Shown here: positions 8,366 through 18,225 of the stretch, piece by piece
How the letters are laid out: each line of letters begins with the position of its first letter
Numbering within the stretch: the first letter of the stretch is position 1
Assembly: GCA_000720375.1 (NCBI GenBank)
Contig: JOAA01000001.1
Coordinates: 596,907-660,906, forward strand
From: Rhodococcus rhodnii
GTDB taxonomy: Bacteria > Actinomycetota > Actinomycetes > Mycobacteriales > Pseudonocardiaceae
Direction: 5' to 3'
DNA: 64,000 bases
Program-made: the position numbers and the translations under genes
The notes under the pieces: model-generated
The model's database searches: none
The model's input: the letters and a program-made list of their open reading frames with translations, nothing else
What the model was told of the DNA's origin: nothing

Positions 8366-9418
8366 GTGAGAGATGTCGCCGTAGTCGGCTTCGCCCAGGC
8401 ACCCGCCGTCCGCCAGACACACGGCACCACCAACGGTGTCGAGATGCTCGTGCCGGTCTTCCACGAGGTGCTCGGCAACCTCGGCCTGTCGAAATCAGAC
8501 ATAGAGTTCTGGTGCTCCGGCTCGTCGGACTACATAGCGGGCCGCGCTTTCTCGTTCATCGCGGCCGTTGACGCGATCGGCGCGTTCCCGCCGATCAACG
8601 AGTCCCATGTGGAGGCAGACGCGGCTTGGGCGTTCTACGAGGCCTGGGTGAAGATCCAGACCGGTGAGGTGGACACCGCACTGGTGTACGGCTTCGGCAA
8701 GTCGTCAGCGGGCAAATTGCGACGCGTGATGACCATGCAACTCGACCCGTACACCGTCACTCCACTGTGGCCGGACTCGGTCAGCGTGGCCGGGTTGCAG
8801 GCACGCGCTGGTTTGGACCAAGGCAGGTGGACCGAACAACAGATGGCCGAGGTCGCGGTCCGCAGCCGGGCCGACGCGAAGTCGAATCCGTTGGCACAGC
8901 TCAAAGGCGATTACACCGTCGACGATCTACTTGGGACGCCGTATTTGGCTGACCCCCTCCGTAAACACGACTGCGCGCCGATCACAGATGGCGCCGCCGC
9001 GATTGTCTTGGCAGCCGGGGACCGAGCGCGTGAACTGTCCGACCGTCCGGCCTGGGTCACAGGCATCGCGCACCGCGTCGATTCGGCGAACCTTGGCGGA
9101 CGGGATCTGACCACTTCAGCGTCCACAGTGGGCGCCGCACGGGACGCTGGTTTCGACAAAGTGGACGTTGCCGAACTGCACGCGCCGTTCACCCACCAGG
9201 AGCTCCTGCTCCGCCAGGAACTCGGGCTCAACGGGACACGGATCAACCCGTCCGGCGGCGTGCTGTGCGGCAACCCCATGTTCGCGGCCGGGCTGATCAG
9301 GATCGGTGAGGCCGCCCGGCAAGTGAGCACCGGGCAGGCCGACCGCGCGTTGGCGCACGCCACCAGCGGTCCTGCGTTGCAACACAATCTGGTGTGCCTG
9401 ATGGAGGGACGGGACTGA
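8366..9418 (+). CDS. ltp4: SCP-x thiolase-like protein Ltp4
   Basis: 350 aa from GTG 8366, with VRDVAVVGFAQAP as the expected N-terminus. The thiolase fold is recognisable from INPSGGVLCGNP and AHATSGPALQHN. The region where a true thiolase has its nucleophile Cys reads INESHVEADAAW, with no Cys, so thiolysis is unlikely and retro-aldol chemistry is inferred. Position (DUF35, ltp4, ltp3) matches Rv3522. In Rhodococcus, ltp3/ltp4 mutants fail on C24-branched sterol side chains (literature recalled). The stop overlaps the ltp3 ATG. Confidence 0.85.
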   Translation: MRDVAVVGFAQAPAVRQTHGTTNGVEMLVPVFHEVLGNLGLSKSDIEFWCSGSSDYIAGRAFSFIAAVDAIGAFPPINESHVEADAAWAFYEAWVKIQTGEVDTALVYGFGKSSAGKLRRVMTMQLDPYTVTPLWPDSVSVAGLQARAGLDQGRWTEQQMAEVAVRSRADAKSNPLAQLKGDYTVDDLLGTPYLADPLRKHDCAPITDGAAAIVLAAGDRARELSDRPAWVTGIAHRVDSANLGGRDLTTSASTVGAARDAGFDKVDVAELHAPFTHQELLLRQELGLNGTRINPSGGVLCGNPMFAAGLIRIGEAARQVSTGQADRALAHATSGPALQHNLVCLMEGRD

Positions 9419-10572
9419 TGGCCGGACAGCTGGCCGCGGTGATCGGGACCGGGCAGACGGACCACACCGCCAAACGGTTGGACGTCTCCATGGCCGGGCT
9501 GTGCCGTGAGGCGATCGATCGAGCTCTGGCCGATGCGAACGTCGAATGGGCGGACATCGACGCGGTCGTCCTGGGCAAGGCGCCGGACATGTTCGAGGGC
9601 GTGATGATGCCCGAACTGTTCCTGGCGGATTCGCTAGGCGCCGTCGGCAAGCCGTTGCTCCGTGTGCACACCGCGGGGTCGGTCGGCGGATCGACCGGGA
9701 ACGTCGCGGCATCCCTGGTGCAAAGCGGCGTGCACCGCAGGGTGCTCGCGGTGGCGTTCGAGAAGCAATCCGAGTCCAACGCCATGTGGGCGCTGTCCAT
9801 CCCCACCCCGTTCACCATGCCGGTGCATGCAGGCGCAGGCGGCTACTTCGCTCCACACGTGCGCTCGTACATCCGTCGGTCCAACGCACCGGAGCACATC
9901 GGTGCGATGGTCGCGGCCAAGGACCGGCGCAACGGCGCGCTGAATCCCCATTCACACCTGAAGCAGCCTGATATCACTGTCGAATCGGTCCGCGCGTCCA
10001 AGATGCTGTGGGACCCGATCCGCTACGACGAGACGTGCCCGTCGTCTGACGGCGCTTGCGCGATCGTCATCGCCGACGAGAAGACGGCCGGATCGAACGC
10101 CGCGTGGATCACCGCGACCGCGTTGCGCACGGAACCGACCACCTTCGCCGGCCGTGACCAGGTCAACCCGCGTGCCGGCCGGGACGCGGCGGCCGCGTTG
10201 TGGCGACAAGCGGGCATCGATGACCCGCTCAACCAGGTCGACGCGGCCGAGATCTACGTACCGTTCTCCTGGTTCGAACCGATGTGGCTGGAGAACCTCG
10301 GGTTCACCGCGATCGGCGAGGGCTGGAAGCTGACCGAGGCGGGTGAGACGGCGATCGGCGGCTTGCTGCCCGTCAACCCATCGGGTGGTGTCCTGTCGTC
10401 CAACCCGATCGGTGCGTCGGGCCTGATCCGCTTCGCCGAGGCCGCTATGCAGGTGATGGGCCGTGCCGGAGCCCATCAGGTGCCCGATGCAAGGGTGGCT
10501 ATGGGTCACGCTTACGGCGGAGGTTCGCAATACTTCGCGATGTGGATAGTGAGCGCGAACAAGCCGACCTGA
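9418..10572 (+). CDS. ltp3: SCP-x thiolase-like protein Ltp3
   Basis: 384 aa, ATG at 9418 sharing one base with the ltp4 stop. Thiolase-fold protein with NPSGGVLSSNPIGASG and a C-terminal GHAYGGGSQYFAMW. The usual nucleophile position reads RVHTAGSVGGSTG, lacking Cys, as in Ltp4. It probably pairs with Ltp4 and the DUF35 protein as an aldolase complex that removes the branched C24 side chain. The next SDR gene starts 31 bp inside its 3' end. Confidence 0.85.
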   Translation: MAGQLAAVIGTGQTDHTAKRLDVSMAGLCREAIDRALADANVEWADIDAVVLGKAPDMFEGVMMPELFLADSLGAVGKPLLRVHTAGSVGGSTGNVAASLVQSGVHRRVLAVAFEKQSESNAMWALSIPTPFTMPVHAGAGGYFAPHVRSYIRRSNAPEHIGAMVAAKDRRNGALNPHSHLKQPDITVESVRASKMLWDPIRYDETCPSSDGACAIVIADEKTAGSNAAWITATALRTEPTTFAGRDQVNPRAGRDAAAALWRQAGIDDPLNQVDAAEIYVPFSWFEPMWLENLGFTAIGEGWKLTEAGETAIGGLLPVNPSGGVLSSNPIGASGLIRFAEAAMQVMGRAGAHQVPDARVAMGHAYGGGSQYFAMWIVSANKPT

Positions 10573-11258
10573 CCCGCACGGTCCTCGTCACCGGCGGAAC
10601 AGGTGGTCTCGGCACCGCCGTGACCGCTCGATTCCTACACGCTGGGTGGCGTGTAGTGGTGCCGTGGATCGCGCCAGGCGAGCTCCCCCGGCTACCTAGG
10701 CACGCGATGCTCGAACTGACCGAGACGGACCTGTTCGACGACCAAGCGGTCGCCGCGTGCGTCAAGCTCGCAACCAGCCGTGAGGACGCGCCGCTGGCCG
10801 CGGTGGTCAACCTCGTCGGCGGCTTTCACAAAGCGGGCCGCGTGCACGAGACGTCGATCGACGACTTCACGGCACAGCTGCGTCTCAACCTGCGCCCCAC
10901 GTACCTCGCGTGTCACCACAGCCTCCCCCACATGCTCAAGACAGGCGGGTCGATTGTGTGCGTGTCCAGCCGTGCCGCGCTCCGCCCGTTCTCCGGGGCG
11001 GCCGGCTACATCACCGCGAAGGCGGGCGTACTGGCATTGGTGGACACGCTCGCGGTCGAATACAAGTCTGAAGGTATTCGCGTGAACGCGGTGCTGCCCA
11101 GCACGATCGACACGGCGGTGAACCGCGCGAGCATGCCGAACGCCGACTTCACCCGTTGGGTACGCCCGGAAAAGATCGCCGACGTGATCCACTTCCTGTG
11201 CAGCGACGAGGCGAGCGCGATCACCGGTACGCACCTGGACGTCCCCGGCCGAGTCTGA
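10542..11258 (+). CDS. Short-chain dehydrogenase/reductase
   Basis: 238 aa, GTG at 10542. Rossmann motif TGGTGGLG at residues about 18-25, active-site Ser in VCVSSRAALRP and the YxxxK motif in GYITAKAG. The start overlaps ltp3 by 31 bp, so it is the last gene of the DUF35-ltp4-ltp3 operon. A hydroxysteroid or hydroxyacyl-CoA dehydrogenase role in the side-chain pathway is inferred from context. Only 73 bp separate it from the following secreted esterase, which need not be co-transcribed. Confidence 0.8.
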   Translation: MDSEREQADLTRTVLVTGGTGGLGTAVTARFLHAGWRVVVPWIAPGELPRLPRHAMLELTETDLFDDQAVAACVKLATSREDAPLAAVVNLVGGFHKAGRVHETSIDDFTAQLRLNLRPTYLACHHSLPHMLKTGGSIVCVSSRAALRPFSGAAGYITAKAGVLALVDTLAVEYKSEGIRVNAVLPSTIDTAVNRASMPNADFTRWVRPEKIADVIHFLCSDEASAITGTHLDVPGRV

Positions 11259-11331
11259 GCACGTACGGTGCTGGACGTAGTCAGCGATACGCCTGTCCAC
11301 GGACGACTCGCGACGCTCACGCCGGGATCTT

Positions 11332-12828
11332 ATGCGTATGACTCTCAGAACGTTGACCATTCTCACGGCGTTAGCCGCCGTCCTTTCCGGCGGTGCGGCG
11401 GTTGCATCCGAAGTGGACACCCGCGTGCAGACCAGCGACGGGTGGTTGGAAGGCACTGCGACTGCTGACTACCGCAGTTTTCAAGGAATCCCCTACGCGG
11501 CACCGCCAGAGCGTTTCCGTGCCCCGCGACCGGTGCAGCCATGGCAAGGCGTTCGTGACGCGACGAAACCGGGCCAACGATGCACCCAGTCGGATGGCGT
11601 TGGGATTGTCGGCGGGGAAGACTGTTTGTTCCTCAATGTGACGACGCCGCGTGGGGCGTCCGATCGGTTGCCTGTGTTGGTGTTCGTGCATGGCGGCGGG
11701 CTCGTGAGCGGGCTCGGCTCGGCCTGGAATCCACAGCGGATGGTCAAGCAGGGCGCCGTTGTCGTCACGCTGAACTATCGCCTTGGTGCGTTCGGGTTCC
11801 TCCACCATCCATCGCTGCACGACCCTTACACGGGCAACTTCGGGCTCGCGGACCAGCAGGCCGCCTTGCGTTGGGTGCGACGGAACATCGCCGGGTTCGG
11901 TGGCAATCCTCGTAACGTCACGCTGTGGGGCCAGTCCGGTGGTGGCGTCAGCGTCTGTTCGCAGCTGGCCGCTCCGGGCGCGCGGGGACTGTTCGACAAA
12001 GCGATCGTGCAGAGCGCGCCCTGTGGGAATGCTGTGCTTGACCGGGCGACCGCGACTGAGCGTGGACTCGACTTCGCTGCCTTTGCCGGATGCACTTCCG
12101 AGGATTGCCTGCGCAATGCACCGGTCGAGCGTCTTGTCCGGCACTCCGATCGTGCTCAGACGTTCCGCGTGCACCGCTATGCGTCCGAAAAGCCATGGAT
12201 GCCGGTGGCGGGGACTCCTTCGCTGCCACTGCAGCCGTTGACCGCATTGCGGTTGGGGGTCGCCGCGGACGTTCCCTTGCTGCACGGCGGGACCAAGCAT
12301 GAGATGCGTGCCCATGTCGCAGTCTCGTATGGCCCTAATGTCGATTACCCGATGGTTGTCCGGGACATGTTCGGCGAGGACGCTTCCAGAGTTCTGGCGG
12401 CGTACCCCGCTGGCGACTACGCGACACCTGGCTTGGCACTGGCGACGGCGTTGACCGACTACGGCGCCATGGTCGGCGCTTGCAGCCAGCTCCCCGCGCT
12501 GGACGCGGCAACTCGAGGGGCGCCGGTGTACGCCTTCGAGTTCGCGCAGCCGAGCATTCGGTCGCTCCCCGGTTTCCCACCCAGCGCGGCCCATGGTGCG
12601 GACATGGATTACTTGCTGGATTTCCAGCCGCCGTCGTTCACTCCGGAACAGCAGGCGTTCGCGGACCGGATGATCGGCCACTGGGTGGCTTTCGCGAAGA
12701 CCGGCGATCCACAGTGGCCTGGTTACGAGCGTGGCTCGTCGATCGCGCAGTCGTTGGCGATCGTTGGGTCAGGTCCCGTTGACCTGGCAACCGAACACCG
12801 CTGCGGATTCTGGCGAACAGTGCGCTGA
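11332..12828 (+). CDS. Secreted type B carboxylesterase
   Basis: 498 aa, ATG at 11332 (another at 11338). An N-terminal signal peptide with an Ala-rich hydrophobic core ends near residue 26 (AAVASE). The alpha/beta-hydrolase core shows the oxyanion-hole HGGG and the nucleophile elbow WGQSGGG in place of the usual GESAGG; the catalytic His is probably in AAHGADMDYL. Even-numbered cysteines suit an exported enzyme. Its place between the ltp operon and cyp125 makes sterol-ester hydrolysis an attractive idea, but no box links it to KstR. Confidence 0.85.
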   Translation: MRMTLRTLTILTALAAVLSGGAAVASEVDTRVQTSDGWLEGTATADYRSFQGIPYAAPPERFRAPRPVQPWQGVRDATKPGQRCTQSDGVGIVGGEDCLFLNVTTPRGASDRLPVLVFVHGGGLVSGLGSAWNPQRMVKQGAVVVTLNYRLGAFGFLHHPSLHDPYTGNFGLADQQAALRWVRRNIAGFGGNPRNVTLWGQSGGGVSVCSQLAAPGARGLFDKAIVQSAPCGNAVLDRATATERGLDFAAFAGCTSEDCLRNAPVERLVRHSDRAQTFRVHRYASEKPWMPVAGTPSLPLQPLTALRLGVAADVPLLHGGTKHEMRAHVAVSYGPNVDYPMVVRDMFGEDASRVLAAYPAGDYATPGLALATALTDYGAMVGACSQLPALDAATRGAPVYAFEFAQPSIRSLPGFPPSAAHGADMDYLLDFQPPSFTPEQQAFADRMIGHWVAFAKTGDPQWPGYERGSSIAQSLAIVGSGPVDLATEHRCGFWRTVR

Positions 12829-12833
12829 AGTCG

Positions 12834-12861
12834 TTCCGGGGGCCGCCTCCGGCCCCCGGAA
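12834..12861. terminator. Bidirectional terminator hairpin
   Basis: A perfect 11-bp stem (TTCCGGGGGCC / GGCCCCCGGAA) with a 6-nt loop lies between the converging esterase and cyp125 genes, 5 bp after the esterase stop. Confidence 0.75.
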
Positions 12862-12902
12862 TCCAGCGTCGGCGATTCCTAAGGGGAGCGGTGCCAGGTG
12901 GC

Positions 12903-14126
12903 TCACGCGTACGTGACGGCGAACTCCTTGATCCCGTTGAGCCATCCGGACCGCAACCGGACCGGATCCGCGGCCATCCTGATGTTCGGCATGTGGTCCG
13001 CGATGGCGTTGAAGATCAGGTCAATCTCCAACCGGGCGAGGTTCGCGCCAATGCAGTAGTGCGCCCCCGTCCCGCCGAAGCCCAGATGCGGATTCGGATC
13101 ACGGCCGATGTCGAACGAGTGCGGGTCGTCGAACACCTCTGGGTCGAAGTTCGCCGAGCTGTAGTACAACCCGACACGCTGGCCCGCCTTGATCTCGACA
13201 CCGGCCAGCTCGGTGTCCACTTTGGCCGTTCGCTGGAAGACCATCACCGGCGTTGCCCAGCGGACGATCTCGTCGGCCGCCGTGGCTGGGCGTTCGGCTT
13301 TGTACCGTTCCCATTGCTCGGGGTGTTGCAGGAACGCGTGCATTCCGTGCGTGATCGCGTTGCGTGTGGTTTCGTTGCCTGCCACCGCGAGCAGCAACAC
13401 GAAGAAGCCGAACTCCTCCGATGTCAGGTCTTCGCCGTCGATGTTGGCGTTCACCAACGTCGTCACGATGTCGTGTGCGGGACAGCGTTTCCTGTCCTCC
13501 GCCATGTGCCACGAGTAGCCCAGCAGCTCAGCCGAGGCCAGTTCTGGTTGGGAGGCCTCCGGATCGTCGTACGAGATCATCCGGTTCGACCAGTCGAACA
13601 ACTTGTGGCGATCGTCTTGCGGGACCCCCAGCAACTCGGCGATCGCCTGTAAGGGAAGTTCACAGGCGACGTCGAGGACGAAGTCACCGGTTCCTTCGGT
13701 GAGTGCGGTTTTCACGATTCTTTCCGCACGGTTCGCCAGCGCGTCGCGCAGGCTGTTGATCGCGCGCGGGGTGAAGCCGCGCTGGACGATCGCGCGGGTC
13801 TTGGTGTGCTGCGGCGGATCCATGTTGAGCATGATCAGCCGCTGCATCTCGATCTTCTCGCGGGTGATGTCCGGGCCGAATCGGATGATCGCGGTGTTCT
13901 CCCACGTGGAGTACACATCCGAGTTACGGGACACCTCTTTGACGTCTTCATGCCGGGTGACCACCCAGTAGCCGTCGTCGTCGAATCCGCAGTCCCGCTT
14001 CGGTGTCTTGTTCCACCAGACCGGGGCGGACCGGCGCAGTTCGGCGAACTCCTGGTGTGGTAGCCGCGTGGCGTAAACGTCGGGATCAGTGAAGTCGAAG
14101 CCTTCGGGGATCCTGGGTTCGGCCAC
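12903..14126 (-). CDS. cyp125: Cytochrome P450 CYP125, steroid C26 monooxygenase
   Basis: 407 aa, GTG at 14126 preceded by GAGGAGG. Marker segments: the CYP125-type N-terminus (PEGFDFTDPDVYATRLP), the I-helix oxygen-binding motif AGNETTRN, the K-helix E-I-V-R in DEIVRWATP and the heme loop FGGTGAHYCIGANLAR with the Cys ligand. CYP125 hydroxylates and further oxidises C26 of cholest-4-en-3-one, starting side-chain breakdown. It is divergent from fadA5, as in the M. tuberculosis Rv3545c-Rv3546 pair, with two KstR-type boxes between them. The protein is shorter at the N-terminus than the 433-aa mycobacterial enzyme. Confidence 0.93.
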   Translation of the reverse strand: MAEPRIPEGFDFTDPDVYATRLPHQEFAELRRSAPVWWNKTPKRDCGFDDDGYWVVTRHEDVKEVSRNSDVYSTWENTAIIRFGPDITREKIEMQRLIMLNMDPPQHTKTRAIVQRGFTPRAINSLRDALANRAERIVKTALTEGTGDFVLDVACELPLQAIAELLGVPQDDRHKLFDWSNRMISYDDPEASQPELASAELLGYSWHMAEDRKRCPAHDIVTTLVNANIDGEDLTSEEFGFFVLLLAVAGNETTRNAITHGMHAFLQHPEQWERYKAERPATAADEIVRWATPVMVFQRTAKVDTELAGVEIKAGQRVGLYYSSANFDPEVFDDPHSFDIGRDPNPHLGFGGTGAHYCIGANLARLEIDLIFNAIADHMPNIRMAADPVRLRSGWLNGIKEFAVTYA

Positions 14127-14159
14127 GGTTGCCTCCTCGGGTCGCCCCCCACAACGGTG

Positions 14160-14173
14160 TGGAACACGTTCTA
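14160..14173. promoter_or_regulatory. KstR-type box, cyp125 side
   Basis: TGGAACACGTTCTA matches TnnAACnnGTTnnA exactly, 33 bp upstream of the cyp125 start. Confidence 0.8.
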
Positions 14174-14239
14174 CGAGCGATTTAAGCATACACCGTTAAC
14201 TCAACGAAAGACCTGGCGTGCCATCAGTCTTGCTGATGA

Positions 14240-15409
<1,170 letters not shown>

Positions 15410-15413
15410 ATCT

Positions 15414-15457
15414 CGTGAGTGTTTTGGCCGGTTCTAACCGGACGAAACACTCACGAC
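15414..15457. repeat. 44-bp dispersed palindrome, copy 2
   Basis: Same arms as copy 1 with two mismatches in the right arm (GGACGA for GGCCAA) and loop CT. It lies between fadA5 and the DUF559-type gene, both on the plus strand. Confidence 0.85.
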
Positions 15458-15493
15458 CAAAAACTGTCAGTGGGCTGTGTCAATGTCCGGAGT

Positions 15494-16492
15494 ATGCCTA
15501 CCAACTCTCGATGGTCCGTACCCGATCACCACACAGCAGAGTGGAACTGCCTCATCCGCGAGCAGCACGGAATAGTTTCCACACAACAACTTCACCGCTT
15601 CGGGCACGATCGACACTCCATCGCTGCCAACACGCTCGCTGGACGCTGGAACCAGGTAATGCGAGGTGTCTACGCCACCTTCACCGGTGAGCTGCCGCGT
15701 GCTGCCCGGTTGTCCGCAGCGCTGCTGTATGGCGGACCGGAAGCGACACTAAGCCACTACACGGCCGCCGAGGAGTGGGGCATGGTCCCGATACGGGACG
15801 GTCCTGTCGAGATCACTGTGCCCTACAACTGCTCAGCGACGTCCCAACCCGATCGTGTCATCGTGCATAGGTCGAGGGCGTTGCGCTTTACCGTTCGGAA
15901 CTACGTCCCGCCACGAACCAGCCGTGTTGACACGATCATCGACCTGGCGACCTCCCAGTCGACTCCGGAGGAGGCTGTCGACACGGTGATCGATCTCGTC
16001 GGACGCAGCGGGGTCACGGTGACCGAGCTGCGTACCGTGCTGGAGCTGCGAAAGGCATATCGGCACAGGAAAGCCTTGGACCGCGCGGCAGAGCTCATCG
16101 CCGGTGGGTTGATGTCGATCCTGGAAGCCGAGTACCTCCGCGAGGTCGAACTCGCGCACAGCATTCCTCCGGCAGATCGCCAGGTTCCCTTCACCGTCGA
16201 CGACCGGGTGCTCTGGGAGGATGCCACTTACGACAGCCTCGGTGTCCCATTGACTGTTCGGCTGGACGGCAGAACACACCACTCAACCCCTGGTGTGGCG
16301 TTTCGGGACCGGCGTCGTGACAACGCTGCCGAACTCGCTGGCCGGTCCCGGCTGGTATACGGCTGGCACGAGGTCCATAAGGACCCCTGTGGGGTGGCGT
16401 CCGAAGTGCTGGCTGTGCTCAGACGAGCAGGATGGAGCGGCGGAAACCGGTGTTCGCGCTGCTCAAAGGTCGTGAGTGGTTTAGCCGGTTAG
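15494..16492 (+). CDS. DUF559-type protein with AbiEi-like winged-helix N-terminus
   Basis: 332 aa, ATG at 15494. Residues about 15-70 (LIREQHGIVSTQQLHRFG...) resemble the AbiEi-type winged-helix antitoxin domain. Residues about 225-315 resemble a Vsr-like DUF559 nuclease fold (VRLDGRTHH, DRRRDNAAEL). The Glu normally preceding LDG is replaced (TVRLDG), so catalysis may be lost. The last codons and the TAG stop are supplied by palindrome copy 3. The gene occupies the place taken by Rv3547 (ddn) in the mycobacterial cluster and is bracketed by palindromes, so it looks like an insertion. No toxin partner is visible. Confidence 0.7.
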   Translation: MPTNSRWSVPDHHTAEWNCLIREQHGIVSTQQLHRFGHDRHSIAANTLAGRWNQVMRGVYATFTGELPRAARLSAALLYGGPEATLSHYTAAEEWGMVPIRDGPVEITVPYNCSATSQPDRVIVHRSRALRFTVRNYVPPRTSRVDTIIDLATSQSTPEEAVDTVIDLVGRSGVTVTELRTVLELRKAYRHRKALDRAAELIAGGLMSILEAEYLREVELAHSIPPADRQVPFTVDDRVLWEDATYDSLGVPLTVRLDGRTHHSTPGVAFRDRRRDNAAELAGRSRLVYGWHEVHKDPCGVASEVLAVLRRAGWSGGNRCSRCSKVVSGLAG

Positions 16493-16513
16493 AACCGGAC
16501 GAAACACTCACGA
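16470..16513. repeat. 44-bp dispersed palindrome, copy 3
   Basis: Arms as in the other copies with a few substitutions and loop AG. It overlaps the end of the DUF559-type gene, supplying its stop codon at 16490-16492, and the first bases of the converging SDR stop region. Confidence 0.85.
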
Positions 16514-17416
16514 GGTTCCGTAGACCGGTAGTGGTGGTGGGGCCTGTGCCAGCAGGTCCTTCACCACTGGCGTGAGTTCCCCTGGCACCCAGCGGGCGGG
16601 TTTGGTGGCGGTAGGGCCGGGCGTCCAGCCCGTGTTGAGGCAGATCCGGCCACCGTCCACTTCGAACACGCGGCCGGTCACGTCACGGGATTCCGTGCTG
16701 CCCAGCCACACCACCAGCGGGGAGATGTTCTCCGGCGCCATGGCGTCGAAGCCCGCGTCGGGAGCGGCCATGGTCGAAGCAAACGTCTGCTCGGTCATCC
16801 GGGTCCTGGCAGCGGGTGCGATCGCGTTCACGGTTACGCCGTAGCGCGCCATTTCCGCCGCCGCGACCAACGTCAGGGACGCGATGCCTGCCTTCGCAGC
16901 ACTGTAGTTGCCCTGTCCGACGCTGCCCAGCAATCCCGCACCCGAACTGGTGTTGATCACGCGGGCATCCGGCGCGGTGCCGGACTTCGCCACCGAACGC
17001 CAATGCGCGGCCGCGTGCCGCAACGGAGCGAAGTGGCCCTTGAGGTGCACGCGGACGACCGCGTCCCACTCCTCCTCGGCCATGTTCACGAGCATCCGGT
17101 CACGCAGGAATCCCGCGTTGTTCACCAGGACATCGAGCCGACCAAACGCTTGCAACGCTGTCTCGACCAACGCGGCGGCACCGTCCCACGAAGCCACGTC
17201 GTCGAAGTTGGCGACGGCCGAACCACCCGCGGCCTTGATCTCCTCGACCACCTCGGCAGCAGGGCCAGAAGACGCACCCGAGCCGTCCAGCCCGACGCCA
17301 TAGTCGTTCACGACAACGGAAGCGCCCTCAGCGGCGAACGCCAGAGCGTGCGCACGGCCGATCCCCCGCGCCGCACCGGTGACGATGACAACGCGACCAG
17401 AACAGAGCTTGCTCAA
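16508..17416 (-). CDS. Short-chain dehydrogenase (Rv3548c-type)
   Basis: 302 aa, TTG start at 17416 overlapping the upstream SDR stop by 4 bp. NAD-binding TGAARGIGRAHA near residue 13, NNAG segment VLVNNAGFLRD, catalytic Ser in NTSSGAG and Y-x-x-x-K in GNYSAAKAG. It has a long C-terminal extension (about residues 240-302), as in Rv3548c. Pairing with a second SDR, divergent from echA20-ipdABC, is the KstR2-regulon arrangement. The exact hydroxyacyl-CoA substrate in ring C/D breakdown is not known. Confidence 0.85.
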   Translation of the reverse strand: MSKLCSGRVVIVTGAARGIGRAHALAFAAEGASVVVNDYGVGLDGSGASSGPAAEVVEEIKAAGGSAVANFDDVASWDGAAALVETALQAFGRLDVLVNNAGFLRDRMLVNMAEEEWDAVVRVHLKGHFAPLRHAAAHWRSVAKSGTAPDARVINTSSGAGLLGSVGQGNYSAAKAGIASLTLVAAAEMARYGVTVNAIAPAARTRMTEQTFASTMAAPDAGFDAMAPENISPLVVWLGSTESRDVTGRVFEVDGGRICLNTGWTPGPTATKPARWVPGELTPVVKDLLAQAPPPLPVYGTS

Positions 17417-18153
17417 GGCGTCTCCCTAGTGAAGTAGACGGGCAATTCACCCCCGCCGTGTACCAGAAGCGTCGCGCCGGTGACATAGGACGCCAGCGGA
17501 GAAGCTAGAAATACCGCGCACGCACCGACCTCCGACGGTTCGGCCAACCGTCCCAACGGGACAGCCGCCGTTGCCTCGTCCATGATCGGAGCAAACGCTT
17601 CCTCGGTGATGTCGGTACGAACCATCCCGACACCGAGCGAGTTCACCCGGACCTTGGGCGCCCACTCCGCCGCCAGACTCGCGGCGAGGTTGTTCACGCC
17701 GGCCTTCGCCGCTCCATAGGCCACGGACTCCGGGGCCGGCCGCGATCCGTTGATGCTGCTGATCATCACGATCGATCCGCCGGTGTCCTGCTCCTGCATG
17801 ACCGCGTTCACGCGCTGTGACACCAGCAACGGCGCCACCAGGTTGAGCCGGATGACCGCTTCGTGGAAACGGGGCGAAGCCGACGCGGTCTCGACGACCG
17901 GCGCGCCGCCCGCGTTGTTCACCAGGACATCCAGCCGCCCGTAGCGCTCGACTATCTGCGTCACCATGGCGTCGATCTGCTCGACATCCCGTATGTCACA
18001 GGCAATGAAGTCGGCGACCGGCTCAGCAGGCTCGGTACGGCCACAGATGACCACGGTCGCACCGGCGGACTGAAACGCCCGTGTGATGCCAAGTCCGACC
18101 CCGCGCCCTCCGCCGGTCACCAGGACGACCGACCCGTCGAGCGCGAGTTCCAC
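17413..18153 (-). CDS. Short-chain dehydrogenase (Rv3549c-type)
   Basis: 246 aa, GTG at 18153 with GGAG just upstream. Classical SDR: TGGGRGVGLG cofactor loop, NNAGGAP, Ser in VMISSINGSRP and YGAAKAG. It is the first gene of the minus-strand pair and is translationally coupled to the downstream SDR. A degenerate KstR2-type box lies 40 bp upstream, shared with echA20. A role in oxidising hydroxyacyl-CoA intermediates of the HIP pathway is inferred from context. Confidence 0.85.
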   Translation of the reverse strand: MELALDGSVVLVTGGGRGVGLGITRAFQSAGATVVICGRTEPAEPVADFIACDIRDVEQIDAMVTQIVERYGRLDVLVNNAGGAPVVETASASPRFHEAVIRLNLVAPLLVSQRVNAVMQEQDTGGSIVMISSINGSRPAPESVAYGAAKAGVNNLAASLAAEWAPKVRVNSLGVGMVRTDITEEAFAPIMDEATAAVPLGRLAEPSEVGACAVFLASPLASYVTGATLLVHGGGELPVYFTRETP

Positions 18154-18192
18154 TCCTGACTCCTTCTCTTGGGCACCAGGCCCTGATAAGTT

Positions 18193-18206
18193 ACCAAGCA
18201 ATCGCT
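18193..18206. promoter_or_regulatory. Degenerate KstR2-type box, echA20/SDR
   Basis: ACCAAGCAATCGCT retains the left half of AnCAAGnnCTTGnT and two of the four core bases of the right half. It lies midway between the divergent SDR and echA20 starts. Confidence 0.45.
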
Positions 18207-18225
18207 AGGTTAGGAAGAAGGGTCC

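Noticed and set aside
15494..16492. A complete AbiE toxin-antitoxin system
   Set aside because: No AbiEii-type nucleotidyltransferase toxin gene is adjacent, and the C-terminal half is DUF559-like.
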